Assembly (NCBI GenBank): GCA_933228895.1
Contig: OW121851.1
Coordinates: forward strand, 129,379,624-129,443,623
Direction: 5' to 3'
Source: Platycnemis pennipes
Lineage: Eukaryota > Arthropoda > Insecta > Odonata > Platycnemididae
DNA: 64,000 nucleotides
The notes below the pieces were generated by a model, which saw only the letters and a program-made list of their open reading frames with translations, was not told the origin of the DNA and searched no databases. Shown in pieces: positions 1 to 10,236 of this stretch (positions are counted from its first letter, which is position 1; the number at the start of each line of letters is the position of its first letter). The position numbers were made by a program, and so were the translations under genes.

Positions 1-240
1 ACCCCCTCCACTCCCTTCCCTTCCCCTAAAAGCAGTCGAGGACGGGAGGAAAATGACGTCAATAATATCAAACCATATTCGGTGGGCGTCACCTTTTGCT
101 TATTTTAATTTTTGATTTATGAGTGAATGGCTCGGGTTTGAAGATTAATGTTTTCACTAAAATTCTTTTGTCGTTTCCATCCAACGTTTTCATGTACAAA
201 ATTGCGATTTCGGTTCAGAGTAAACGCCCCCATTTCTTTA
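1..240 (+). repeat. Right-hand part of a ~540-bp dispersed element (copy 1, cut by window start)
   Basis: The sequence aligns closely with 8763-8999 and with the right part of 59187-59705. Shared blocks include the pyrimidine-rich start, 'ggtgggcgtcacctttt', 'gagtgaatgg' and 'aaaattgcgatttcggtt'. The left half would lie before the window. No coding potential is seen. See the copy at 8460-8999 for the structure. Confidence 0.85.
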
Positions 241-1925
241 AGTCCACAAGATTTCTTTTAATTGTCTTATAGTATGGAATAAAGCTGTGTAAGATTTACC
301 TAGTTCAGTCTACATTACCAATATGCTCCCATTACGGCTCGTTACGCGCGAATAATGAAAGTTCATAATGAGGAGTACCAGCAGCTGTAGAATTAGCAGC
401 AAATGTTTTCGAAGAATAGTACACAGAAGAGAATAATGGCCTATCACAAGTATTTTAAGCATACATTCCATTTTTATAAATTCCTCCTCTAACCTGGGCC
501 TTTCAATGAAGTTGGATTAGGATGAGAACATTCTTGACACGACAATGAATTCCTCGCGACAAACTCGAAGGAATTTCGAAGCCACAAGGTTACTGGGCAT
601 TAGGTACGATTCAAACTGAGGAATGTCCTGTTTATTAACCGAAACCTTCCAATGAGGGGAACGCACTAAAATGGTAATTTCTTATTTATTTGTAGATACG
701 TATTTCACCACTCCAATCAAATTACATTATATTTCCTGCTGTATGAACGTTGAAGCAAATCTAATTTTGAAAACTGAATTTTTATAAAGGATTTAACATT
801 AATCAGAGTAAAAACTAAAAATGTAATTGGAATTTTACTCAGAAAAAACAACCTGTGATTAAATGCCGTATTTGATACAACGTTCTAGCGTATGGCATTA
901 AAGCAATTCATGGAAATGTTGAGTGCACCACAGAACGCCAGATGACAAATTTTCAGCCCATGCACACGATGAGAGTGTAAATAAATACCCAAACATTCGA
1001 TGCACTATTATTCCACGGCCCACACGTCTTCCAAATAGTTGATATGAAGATAAAACACGACCGCTGTATGAATTTCAATTGAATTCTTGGTGCTAAATGG
1101 AACGGCAGACGTAAATGGAATATAATAAATGTTTTTTGCTCTCTCAGCCGCGCTGGCGATTGGATTTTAGGCGGCAATGTGACGAGGTGGGAATGCAAGA
1201 CAGCAATGGAGAGCATGTCCAGTGCTGCGAGGGATAATTTCCTCCACATATAAAAATGAATTTCGATTTCCAGCGACTGGAAACAACGCAGCAACCTCAC
1301 AGATAAAAAATATTACAAAGAATCAGTTATCTCAACCTCTCCAAGAGTATCACTAGGCATATGATCAGTATTAATTGGCTTCTGTGTAAAAAATTATCAT
1401 TACTATTAATGTAATTTCTCATTGATAAAAAAGATTGCGTAGTGTAAGCATAAATTATTGAGACTCGGAATTTATCAATTTGAACTGTATTATTTTAGTT
1501 ACCTAAAAATGACATGATATATGTTTATGATACAACTACTATCTGGGAAATACCTCATCCGGGTTTTATTTTCTATAATTAATGAATCAGTTATTTTCTA
1601 CTACCTTTCCTTTCCAGCCTAGTGAATAAATTCTCGCGTTTATTTTAATTCTTAATGAGGTCAGAGACACGATCTATACGCAGGAGTTAAATCATCATAA
1701 AAAATTCATTCCTCTATAGCACTAGGCCAAGTGTCTGGAGGTCACATAAATTATCATTATCCTTTAACCATTATTCTTCAGCACATAGCACTACACACCC
1801 CAGTTTCCCATATTTTTCTTTTCGGCCAAGTTGCTGGTTTACAATAGAAAAGACGAGCTGATCCCACAGAGAAGAACGTTCCAAGGAAATACGAAGCATC
1901 CGTGTTGAAGATAACATGGAAAACA
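241..1925. other. No gene recognised
   Basis: AT-rich sequence with only short ORFs, none resembling a known protein. A phrase near 1909 ('aagataacatggaaaa') recurs at 8346, so the dispersed repeat that follows may begin slightly before 1926. Nothing else can be supported. Confidence 0.6.
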
Positions 1926-2336
1926 CATAATAAAAAATGAAAAAAAATGTTTTTCAGCATGCTTTTCTAAAAAAAATTAAGATCTAAGAAAAAGAAACAT
2001 CTTCACATTCTCTTTCGTATCGCTCTTTCGCGCTCGCACTCTTTCATATCCAATATCAATATAAATTTATCAAATATAAAGATATATTGGTATTCAGTGG
2101 AATAGAGCACTTCATTATATAACTTGTAGAAAACCTTTAAATGAACTAAAGTTAAGGAGCGAAATATAATGAAGTCGCGCCCAATGCTTTTCGTTGTCGC
2201 TTTGCATAGATAGACAACTTTAAATATGTTATATTGTTGAAACCAAAATTACTTCCCATTAATTTTCACAAATAATTCATTGTGTGAATAATTTCCTTGA
2301 ATGTCATTTAATTATTTCCAGTACTAGGCTAAACTT
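1926..2336. mobile_element. TIR-type non-autonomous DNA element, family A copy 1 (right end lost)
   Basis: The left part (cataataaaaaat, then gcatgcttttctaaaaaaaa) and the right part (gcttttcgttgt to ccagtactaggctaaactt) match 55950-56405 in the same orientation. The middle, about 2005-2180, matches the other copy only as its reverse complement. The right terminal repeat is missing because RTE LINE sequence begins at about 2341. No ORF of interest. Confidence 0.7.
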
Positions 2337-2340
2337 AGAA

Positions 2341-3955
2341 TGCGAAAACTGAAGAAGGGCAGCTTTGTTACAAAAGAATAAGGAACGAAATTATTCGCAA
2401 AGCAAGAAAAGCTAGAGAGATGTGGATGAAAAATCTATGCGAAGATGTACAAAGAAACCATGCACTTGGGAAGGTGGAAGCTGCCTACAGCATAGTGATG
2501 AACCACTTCAAGGAACGGAGCGCAGGATACAATGCCATAAGGAACAAGAATGGAGAAATTTTGATTGAAAATGAGGACAAAGTGAAGATATGGAAAGAAT
2601 ATCTGGAAGAGTTATACAATGGAAAAAATCTCAGCACAAAAGCTATTGAAGAGGAAAGCGTAGTGGAAAAGAATCATATGGGGGCATCTATATAAAGATG
2701 GCTTTCGACGCTGCAGTAAGGGACCCTCGGATGAATAAGGCTTCTTGTATAGATGATGTTCCGACAGAAGTAATTAAAAAAGCAGGAGAGAAGACATTAT
2801 CTCATCTTTACAAAACTATCTGCGACATCTACTCAACAGGAGAAATTCCAAGGAACTTCGAGAAAAACATCATTATTCTTATTCCCAAGAAAAAGAGAGC
2901 GGAGAAATGCGAAAATTTTAGGACTATAAGCCTAACGACACATGCATCTAAGATACTGACCAGGATCATCTACAGAAGAATAGAACGAAAAGCAGAGGAG
3001 TTCCTTGATGAAGATAAATTCGGGTTAAGGAAAAGTAAGGGTACAAAGGAAGCAATATTGGCCCTTAGTCTGCTCATAGAGAAGAGAATGGAAAAGAACA
3101 AGCCTACGTTCATTGCATTGAATTTAGAGAAGGCTTTTGACAACGTGGATTGGGATTCAATGCTTGGAATTCTAAAGGAAATGGAGTGTCATACAATGGC
3201 CGAAGAATTATACACAGTCTGTACAAAAACCAAGTAGCTGTGATTAAATCTGTACACAGCTGCGAAGAGGCAAGAATACGGAAAGACAAGGCTGTGCACT
3301 GTCTCCCGTAATTTATAATGCTTACATCGACAGAGCCATCAACGAAATCAAAAAGAAGTCTTCTGGAGTGACTATCAACGGAGGAAAAATAAGCATACTG
3401 CGATTCGCTGATGACATAGCACTCATAACAGAGACAGAGAGGAATCTGAACAAGACTCTGGTAACCATGGAAAAAACAATGGCCAGATATCAGCTGAAAA
3501 TAAATAAGAAGAAGACTAAGATTTTGGTGTTCAGCAAGAGAGAAGAGGCCAAAACCAACGTTAAACTAGGAAAACAAAAACTTGAAGAGGTGAAAGAGTT
3601 CTGTTACCTAGGAAGCCGAGTAACCAACGATGGACGAAGCAAGAAAGAAATAGTTAGTAGAATAGCCCAGGCAAAGAGGGCATTCTATCAAAAGAATAAT
3701 CTACTTCCATCTGGAAATACAAGCGTAGAAGGAAGGAAGCAATTCATCAAAACGCACATCTGGAGCGTGTTTTTTTATGGCAATGAAGCATGGACGATGA
3801 CAGCAGCGGAGAAGAAATGGGTAGAAGCATTCAAAATATGGTGCTACAGAAGAATGATGAAGATTAAATGGATCGACCGAGTAAGTAACGAGGAAGTGCT
3901 AAGAAGAGTAGGATAAAAGAGAAGTCTGCTGGCAACTCTAAAAAGAAGAAGGGAC
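2341..3955 (+). mobile_element. RTE-clade LINE, 5'-truncated and degraded (copy 1)
   Basis: A non-LTR retrotransposon fragment carrying reverse-transcriptase and C-terminal sequence in the forward strand. Reading starts at about 2364, where the lysine/arginine-rich region before the RT is visible, and stops abruptly at about 3955 beside a tRNA-derived SINE, before the true 3' end. The closest relative in this window is at 28265-30070, with matching blocks such as LEKAFDNV, RKQFIKT and IKW. The wording of these motifs fits the RTE/BovB group. The clade call rests on recall of those motifs and not on an alignment. It is interrupted by frameshifts and stops, so it cannot be active. Confidence 0.8.
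2420..3916 (+). pseudogene. Broken RTE-type reverse transcriptase
   Basis: The reading is split over frames at 2420-2695, 2698-3237 and 3368-3916, with a stop at about 2693 and frameshifts near 3213 and 3283. In order one can read the RT fingers (PTEVIKKAGEKTLSHLYKTI, LIPKKKRAEKC), QFGLRK-like GFRKG motif (KFGLRKSKGT), motif A (LNLEKAFDNVDW), the 'GCxLSP' block around 3290-3310 in another frame, motif C (FADDIALI, about 3405) and the C-terminal region ending near IKWIDRV. In motif A the expected catalytic aspartate (usually 'xDLEKAFD') is asparagine, from one g-to-a change. Motif C keeps both aspartates. The protein would normally reverse-transcribe the element RNA at a nicked target. This copy is dead. 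Confidence 0.8.
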
Positions 3956-3959
3956 ATTT

Positions 3960-4045
3960 TGTCGACTGGAGGATTCGAACGCAAGTCCCTAACATGGCCA
4001 ACCCTACGCACTAACCACTACGCCATGCGAGACTTAGGAAATTAG
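3960..4045 (-). repeat. tRNA-derived SINE head
   Basis: On the minus strand there is a Pol III A box (tggcgtagtgg, complement of 4015-4025) and a B box (complement of 3971-3981, cgttcgaatcc) with tRNA-like spacing. The same arrangement is at 56890-56970, and the similarity continues to the right of both (see 4046-4262). It lacks a foldable acceptor stem, so it is a SINE and not a tRNA gene. Confidence 0.7.
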
Positions 4046-4262
4046 AGCATTTGAAGTATATTATAGTTTTAAAGTGGTAACCATGGAAACGGGACCAGCC
4101 ATGGAAAAGCGAACTAAAGAAAAGCATGTAAAAAGTAGGACGTTTTTCTGCTTCGATTCAATTTCATTCAATCAATGTGAACCCTCAACTAGTGCTCGTA
4201 AATATATACATATATCAAGCATCAGATCAACTCTAATTTCAATAATACAAGGTGTCCCTTTC
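4046..4262. repeat. Dispersed segment shared with 8346-9016 and 56960-57075; uninterrupted form
   Basis: 4047-4140 matches 56965-57075 (for example 'gaagtatattatagt', 'accatgg', 'aaaagcatgtaaaa'). 4141-4258 matches 8389-8455 plus 9000-9022 ('tcaatttcattcaatcaatg', 'aaccctcaactagtg', then 'ctaatttcaataatac'). The second copy is interrupted by the ~540-bp element, so this copy shows the pre-insertion arrangement. The right edge ends in 'aggtgtccc', probably a decayed end of the TIR element seen whole at 9014-9245. Confidence 0.7.
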
Positions 4263-4814
4263 AAGGAACTAAAATGTTAAGAGCATTGGAGAGGCCTTAA
4301 ATAGTGCACAGGACTGGTTGGGGGTTATGTTCTTTTAGGAAGGGGAAGGAATTTGAAGGAAAGCTGAGGTGTATACAAGTTGAAGGTTAAGATGGGAAGG
4401 GTGACATGGGAATACATCATAGGAGGTAGGAGGAATCCATTCAAAAGGTTAGGTTAAATAATGGGGTATATAAGAACATGAGGTCAGCGGGGAACATATA
4501 AAATCTTTTAAATCACTTAGAAGTACAATATCGGGTGACGGTATACCTATTAACAATTTCCAATTTCTCCAAGAAGTCAAGTTAAAAACCTTTATCATGG
4601 GCATGTAAATGGGCTGAAGTTTTCCTGGTGGCCTGTCTCTAAAAGATGTTTAGCGTAAAATGAAGTCTCATCAGAATATCTAATACACTTCTTATGCTCA
4701 ACTATCTTCTCAACCATTAAAAACCACGTTCATTTTGATTTTTATGTGTCAATTGACGGCAATTTCTATCGGCTATACACTACCTTAGGGCAATTTTTGG
4801 AGGTCGAGTAAGAA
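4263..4814. other. No gene recognised
   Basis: AT-rich with a purine-rich patch at about 4320-4440. No ORF, repeat or RNA signature that I can support. Confidence 0.5.
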
Positions 4815-6222
4815 AAGTATCCCACACTTTTAAAACCTCCGACAGCGAGGGCTAGTTTGACGCTTCACTTCAGAAAATAACGCCCTGAACGAACGGGGTG
4901 CTTTCGAAAGAGCGTCAAAGCAACGCAGGGTATTTTTTACTGCCCTTAATTGTCGAACGCATGCAATTTTCAAACAATTAGCAAAAATTTGAGGATCCAT
5001 TCGTTTCGGGATTTCTTCCGCGTGTGTCCATTCTGGGGTGACAACGGTTTCGCCGACGTTCAGTTCTTCAGGTCTGAGGTGTTTCATAGAAGATTTTTAC
5101 CGTCTCATATACCATTTACTTCTGCGCTCTGATGTTCAAGTGGGCGCATTTTCATTGGCCGTTTGACTAGTTTATTCAATTAGGCGCTTCCAAGTATTGG
5201 AGAGCTTATAGCTTCTCTGTTATAATTGTTGGGCTTCTTGGCCGTTTCGATCGCATCGCGTATGAGCCTTGGGAAACAGCTTGGCTCCGTCAAAATTGAT
5301 GTTGTGTGCCGGGCCTTCCCAAAAGTGCTCTGCGATGGCTGAAAGGCGCCGTTGTCTGTTGTTTGTCGCTCTCCTGCGTTCTTGAATACGGCTCTCGAGG
5401 TTTCCCCAATGAAGGCCTTTCCACAATCGCATGGAACCTCGTATATGCCGCTCTGTTCTTCCATCGGCGTAATGTCTTAACTCTGCATAAAATGTCCCTC
5501 GTCTTAGTGACGCAGGTGTATCTGGTCAGGACGTTATGTTTGGCAAGAGCCCTGGATATTTTTTCGGTGGTTCCGCCAACGTATGGTACTATCACGGCGA
5601 ATGTGGCATCACTCTTTTCCCTCGTAGTAGTAGCCTCGTCGGTCCTGCTCAAGGCCAAAACTCGTTTATCTTCTTCTCTCTGAGCAACTCGGTGGGTAGT
5701 GTGTCGATGGAAGTTACTGTCTTGAAAAACCTTAAAAAGATGCTGTTTCTCGTTTCCAATAGACGAATCGTCGCAGATGGAAAGAGCTCGGTCGAAAAGA
5801 GTACGGATAACAGCCGTCTTTTGTCGAGGGTGGTGGTGCGAGGCAGCGTTCAAATATCGATCGGTGTGCGTTTTCTTCCGAAATATTGAATGACCTAGGG
5901 TCCCGTCGTCATTCCTCTTTTCCCGCACATCTAGGAAAGGAAGTTGCCCGTTTTCTTCAACCTCCATCGTAAATTTCATGGTTTCGCTCTGCTGTTTGAG
6001 GTGTGTAAGGAATCCATTGAGTTCAATTAGTCCGTATGGCCATATGACAAATGTGTCATCCATGTATCTCAGGAAAAGTTTAGGTTTTTTCTCATGGGAT
6101 CGTAGACCCTTCTCTTCAAATGCCTCCATAAAAAGATTGGCGATGACTGGTGATAGGGGGGACCCCATGGCCGCGCCTTTGACCTGTTGGTGAAATACCC
6201 CATCTATATATATAAAAATGAA

Positions 6223-6225
<3 letters not shown>

Positions 6226-6264
<39 letters not shown>

Positions 6265-6268
6265 TATG
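6226..6268. repeat. (TG)n microsatellite
   Basis: A run of TG dinucleotides with a few TA interruptions directly after the Helitron 5' end. Confidence 0.95.
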
Positions 6269-6269
6269 T

Positions 6270-6885
6270 CCTTTATGCATTACTACACCATTCATCGGAT
6301 CGCCATGAAACTTTGGGAAGTTGTTGAGTACATTCCCGAAAAGAGGACTACGGAATCGATATTTCAATATCGATACTTTATCGATATAATATCGCTAATG
6401 TATCGATAAATCGATACATTATTGATACAAAATTGAGGTGAAATTATTTAGTTTTTTAAAAGGAATGTATCGTTGCGATATCGATACTGTATCAAATGTA
6501 TATAATGTGTTTGTCCTTTATGCATTACTACACCATTCATCGGATCGCCATGAAATTTTGAAAGTTATTGAGTACGCTCCGCGAAGGTTTCTACAAAATC
6601 GATAATTCAATGTCAATACTGTATCGATATAATATCGATAAAATATGGATACATCGATACATTGTTGATACAAAATTGAGGTGAAATTATTTAGGTGTTT
6701 TTTATCAAAGTTTTATAAAGTATCATTACAATATCGATACTGTATCGATACAATATTGATAACTTCATGCATTACCACAACATTCATCCAATTTCCATGA
6801 AGCTTTGATTAGTTGTTTGTTCACTCCATGAAGGTTTGTACAATATCGAGAATACAATATCGACACTGGAGACGGGATGTGCATC
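6270..6885. repeat. Three tandem ~246-bp units inside the Helitron
   Basis: Units start at 6270 and 6515 ('cctttatgcattac') and 6763 ('cttcatgcattac'). Each continues with 'accattcat', a 'ccatgaa' block, a run rich in 'tatcgata', and (first two) 'tacaaaattgaggtgaaatt'. The spacing is 245 then 248 bases, and the third unit is truncated before the helicase remnant. Divergence between units shows the duplication is old. Confidence 0.85.
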
Positions 6886-6887
6886 CC

Positions 6888-7320
6888 ATTGAACTTGCAA
6901 TTCATTGAAATACTCACGTGCAACATATTCAAATCATCCGGCATGGGACAAATATTTCAGAAATGCCAACTTATTGCTTGGGATGAATGCACAATGGTGC
7001 ACAAAGCATCGCTCGAGGCTCTGGATCGATCATTGCAAGATTTCCGTTGAATCCTGAGACCATTTGAGAACGCATTAATATTGCTTGCACGACATTTCAG
7101 GCAAACATTACCTGTAATTCCTCGATTGACACTAGCGGATGAAATAAATGCTTGCCTGAAATATTCTACTTTGTGACGACATGTAAAGACGTTAAAATTA
7201 TATACAAATATGCGTGTCCAGCTGCAAAACAATCGATCAGCTGAGATATATTGTATACCCATAAGAATTGTGAAATTAAACGTACTATAAACGTGCGCTT
7301 TCCATTTAACCAGATTGAGC
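6888..7320 (+). pseudogene. Helitron (Pif1-like) helicase fragment
   Basis: Forward reading gives SSGMGQIFQKCQLIAWDECT (Walker B-like DE in WDECT, about 6950-6990), then MVHKASLEALDRSLQDF followed by a stop, then HFRQTLPVIPRL, ADEINACLK and NMRVQLQN. This wording is typical of the helicase domain of Helitron RepHel proteins. The Walker A region, the Rep nuclease and the C-terminal motifs are missing, and there are at least three in-frame stops and a frameshift near 7070. The parent protein would unwind DNA during rolling-circle transposition. This is a non-functional remnant. Confidence 0.8.
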
Positions 7321-7690
7321 CACAGCAACGCGTGGCCGGGTCAGCTTGTTCCAAATAAAATATGTGTTGTCAAGGCGGAATCTCACCATTTTTGGGATAT
7401 CATCTGGTAGTCCTTTTGCGACGAGAGATCTGGTAATCTCATTGGCTTCATTGACGGGTATATTGGTAAATAAGGATTCTACGTCGAAGCTAACAAGTAG
7501 GTCATCTCTGCTAACTCTCAAATCCTTGATGATTTCAATAAAATGCGAATAGTTTTTCACGTAGGTGGATGTCCTACCGGTAAAGGGTTGCAGCAATTTG
7601 GCTAAATATCTCGCCAGCTTATGTGCTGGCGATTTAGCCATTTTAGCCAAAATATTCGCTTTTCAATCACGACATCAGAGACATACGTTA

Positions 7691-8345
7691 ATCTTACGTC
7701 ATTTTCGTCTAATGCTCCCATCCAGGATCGAATACCCCCCTCATGCCATCACAACTGGATTATTTCACTTCATTCCAGGGTTTGGTGCGGCAATTACATC
7801 GGTTGGTCCGCATTGAAATTTGAGCTCGGCATGCGGAATTCCAAATCCGACTAGCTTAGCTGAGTAGTCTTCGGCGTTTCCGCAGGTGCAGAGTGCCGGA
7901 GAGGGAGCCCAAAGAGCTTCGAGAGGCACTGGTCGAAGATTTTGAGGCCACGGAAACTCGAGCACTCAAGTGCGGAAGGATATTCGTCCGACGAGAGCAA
8001 AGGAATGTTCGCCGAACGGAGTGAAGAGCGCCGAGCGCTGCGCGTCGGAACTTCAAAGAAAATTCGCCCTCGGTTTGGACGCGAAGTTTCCGCGGCCAAC
8101 ACAACTCGCCTTTGGACAGTCGGTTTACGCGCAGCGGGGCGAGGAGGAACTCACGCTGGAGTCTCCAGTGACGTGGTCCTCCAGCGAGCCCTGTGGAGGG
8201 GATCCGACAGCAATGGAAACAACGCAGCAGGAGGGATCGGCGCTCCCCGTTATCAACAAACATGCAGCACATCAACACCATATTGCGCACGAATATCTGA
8301 AATTCCTTAAGATACATAGCTGCATTCTTGTTTCGTTCTTCGGAA
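7691..8345. other. GC-richer segment, function unassigned
   Basis: Composition rises sharply between about 7850 and 8240. Both strands carry overlapping open frames (for example 7942-8310 forward and 7856-8356 reverse) but none resembles a known family, and their overlap suggests composition and not coding. It may be the 5' part of the PLE or a fragment of another retroelement. Confidence 0.4.
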
Positions 8346-8459
8346 TAAGATAACATGGAAAATGCATAGTATAGAAGAGCATAATTTTTTGCTTCGCTTC
8401 AATTTCATTCAATCAATGATAACCCTCAACTAGTGAAAAAATATAAATAAATCAATATC
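8346..8459. repeat. Left half of dispersed segment interrupted by the ~540-bp element
   Basis: Matches 4123-4215 ('tggaaaa.gca', 'tcaatttcattcaatcaatg', 'aaccctcaactagtg'). The right half resumes at about 9000 with 'ctaatttcaataatac'. It therefore serves as the filled site for the element at 8460-8999. Confidence 0.7.
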
Positions 8460-8999
8460 GTAGAATGGAGTCGTTTACCATATTTTTTTTATTGCCGGAT
8501 CTGATAGAGTTCGTAAAATAAAAATATCCGTATTTTTCCGTTTTTTGATCCGTCAATTATTTCTCGAGTTATAAACGGCGAAAAACTGATGTTTTTAACC
8601 CTTTCGGAGAAGTGGGCGTGGTGCAACCCCTGATGTCATTGACTTCGTCCAATCACAACTGAGCCCGCGAAGCTACTTCGCCTTAACGGAAAAGGGGGGA
8701 CACAACCGGCTCTGCCAATAGGAGCGATTGCGACAGGATCTGAGCGAGCAGATCTTCCGAGAACCCCCCTCCACTCCCTTCCCTTCCCATAAGAGCAGTC
8801 AAGGACGGGAAGAAAATGACGCCAATGCTATCAAAGCAGCTTTTTCGGTGGGCGTCACCTTTTGCTTATTTTAATTTTTGATTTACGAGTGAATGGTTGT
8901 GATTAGAATATTCATTTTTTCACTAAAATTCGTTTTTCGTTTCCATCTAACAATTTCGTGCACAAAATTGCGATTTCGGTTCCGATTTAACTTCCCCAT
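8460..8999 (+). mobile_element. ~540-bp non-autonomous dispersed element (copy 2, complete)
   Basis: Aligns end to end with 59187-59705 and, in its right half, with 1-240. Shared features in order: 'gtcgttNaccatattttt', 'tctgatagagtt', 'ttctcgagt', a CCAATCACAA box, a C-rich 'cctcc' tract, 'gcgttacctttt'-like block and 'gcgatttc'. The ends (ggNgtcgttnacc and, reversed, ggggNagttaa) look like short degenerate terminal inverted repeats. It interrupts a segment found unbroken at 4141-4258. No ORF. Likely a MITE-type DNA element, family unknown to me. Confidence 0.75.
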
Positions 9000-9013
9000 C
9001 TAATTTCAATAAT

Positions 9014-9245
9014 ACAGGGTGTCCCGTAAAACCTCTCACATTTCAAAGGCCCAGGGAAAAAGCTACAGTAGCTATGATAGTAAAATTGCACCTTACACAA
9101 ACAAAACAAATCTCACTGATTGCATTTACATGTACTCAGCTCGGCAATCTACAGCAGATTTCCGAAATCAAGATATTTCGGCACTTTGCTGTAGTTATTT
9201 TCCCTGGGCTTTTGAAATGCAGGATGTTTGAAAGGGACACCCTGT
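9014..9245. mobile_element. 232-bp MITE-like element with long terminal inverted repeats
   Basis: Begins 'acagggtgtccc' and ends 'gggacaccctgt'. Inside, 'catttcaaaggcccagggaaaa' at the left pairs imperfectly with 'ttttccctgggcttttgaaatg' at the right, giving terminal inverted repeats of roughly 60-70 bases. No coding sequence. I could not identify a convincing target-site duplication, so the superfamily is open. Confidence 0.8.
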
Positions 9246-10229
9246 GTTTTGAAATCAAGCGTCAGACCCACTGTTTCAATGCCGTCTATTTCATGTTTTC
9301 AGCGTTTTCAAAATTTTAAAGCAGCGCAAAATGAACGACGAGCAAAATTTGTGAATTTATCTCTTCGATGACGTACAACAATCGAATTAATGCCTATCCT
9401 GTCACAAGATTAACGTAACGCAAAGATATTCCAACATAGGCATTGGCTCTCTCTTTATTTATTATCACCTAGTAAAAAACAATCATTAGAAAAGTGTCCC
9501 TAAAATTTACCGTTATTTCTCTCTTCTGAAATGTTATTGCGTAGAAAGCTCACAGCATTCTACACGATTTGCCACTGGCATACGATTTATTTCTATTTAC
9601 CCAGATTTATTTAAATGATTGATTTTAGCCCGGGTCACCGAATTCCCATTCGTTTTCCCTCATACTTCTAGATGCCACTCGGAATCCTAGGAAAGTTAGG
9701 TCTCATAACTTCCATTTGCTCCAGAGCTCCCCCGCGTTTGATAAAGAGCATGTCACCTTCATTAAAATCCACGAGTCATTTTCATCTCCAAGCAAATGTG
9801 TGAAATGTGAGAACGGGAGATGGTATAAGGGCGAGGAATCACTTGAGAACAGAGAAGTTGAGAACGGCAAAAATGAGAAAGAGAGCTAAAGGAAGCAACA
9901 ATGGAAAGGCCCGCAGATGAAAAATGAATACTATTCCAAGTAATGCATCTTAATTTGAGAAAACAATGAAAGAATTATTGAAAAATAACTTTTTCCTGTA
10001 AAAGCAGCCGAGATGCCTTCCGTTGAAAACAATACCCATCGGAAATGAACAAAAAACCCTAATACCCGTTTAAAGTCAACTTTTCGTCCTCATACGTTCA
10101 AGTAGGAAGTCGTAAACCGCCGTGAATTGAGGTTTTGTGTCCACAAAAATGGTTGTACCATATTATAATGTTGAGCCACGGAGGCAAATCCCCGTGAAGA
10201 ACGTCAAATAAAATATATAACGGAGACAA
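9246..10229. other. No gene recognised
   Basis: AT-rich unique-looking sequence. No ORF over about 60 codons with recognisable similarity and no repeat detected by eye. Confidence 0.5.
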
Positions 10230-10236
10230 AATAAGT

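Larger units (their letters stand above)
6203..7348 (+). mobile_element. Helitron, internally deleted, inserted in the PLE
   Basis: The 5' end begins 'tctatatatataaaaatgaatg', a start I recognise from insect Helitrons. The 3' end carries the hairpin-like 'gccacagcaacgcgtggc' followed by 'cagcttg', close to the usual CTRR terminus (CTTG here, a one-base departure). The flanking host bases are A (6202) and T (7349), the A|T target expected for Helitrons, which make no target-site duplication. Removing these 1146 bases restores the PLE reading frame exactly. It contains a TG microsatellite (about 6226-6268), a tandem repeat array and a helicase remnant, but no recognisable Rep domain. Confidence 0.88.
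5180..7650 (-). pseudogene. Broken PLE reverse transcriptase and GIY-YIG endonuclease
   Basis: Reading right to left: SPAHKLARYLAKLLQPF and LVSFDVESLFTNIP (RT motif A, catalytic D present) at 7650-7400; the Helitron; then QVKGAAMGSPLSPVIANLF (motif B) near 6150-6190, LRYMDDTFVIWP (motif C, both aspartates present, M in place of the more usual V) near 6050, and LPFLDV near 5940. The C-terminal endonuclease shows GIYEVPCDCG and FIGETSRA near 5400-5450, the GIY and YIG-like motifs. The endonuclease tail runs through three frames (5180-5464, 5220-5432, 5290-6168), so at least two frameshifts are present. The RT motifs themselves are well kept, suggesting a moderately young insertion. Confidence 0.85.
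4815..7690 (-). mobile_element. Penelope-like retroelement (PLE), interrupted by a Helitron
   Basis: Minus-strand element encoding a Penelope-type reverse transcriptase followed by a GIY-YIG endonuclease, the domain order of classical PLEs. The RT lies in two pieces, 7306-7650 and about 5500-6202, separated by the Helitron at 6203-7348. Joining base 6202 to base 7349 restores an uninterrupted reading frame across the junction. The 3' limit near 4815 and the 5' limit near 7690 are estimates. PLEs insert by target-primed reverse transcription. This one carries stops and frameshifts and is inactive. Confidence 0.85.

Noticed and set aside
5025..5085. Possible further copy of the UGANGA-GAAAC motif in the Penelope-like 3' region (minus strand ctgaaga...gaaacc)
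   Set aside because: The intervening bases do not form a stem, so I do not count it with the other motif copies.
5306..5889. Forward ORFs of 117-125 codons
   Set aside because: Antisense shadows of the minus-strand Penelope-like coding region.
6218..6409. ORF beginning with alternating V and C residues
   Set aside because: It is simply the translation of the TG microsatellite at the Helitron 5' end.
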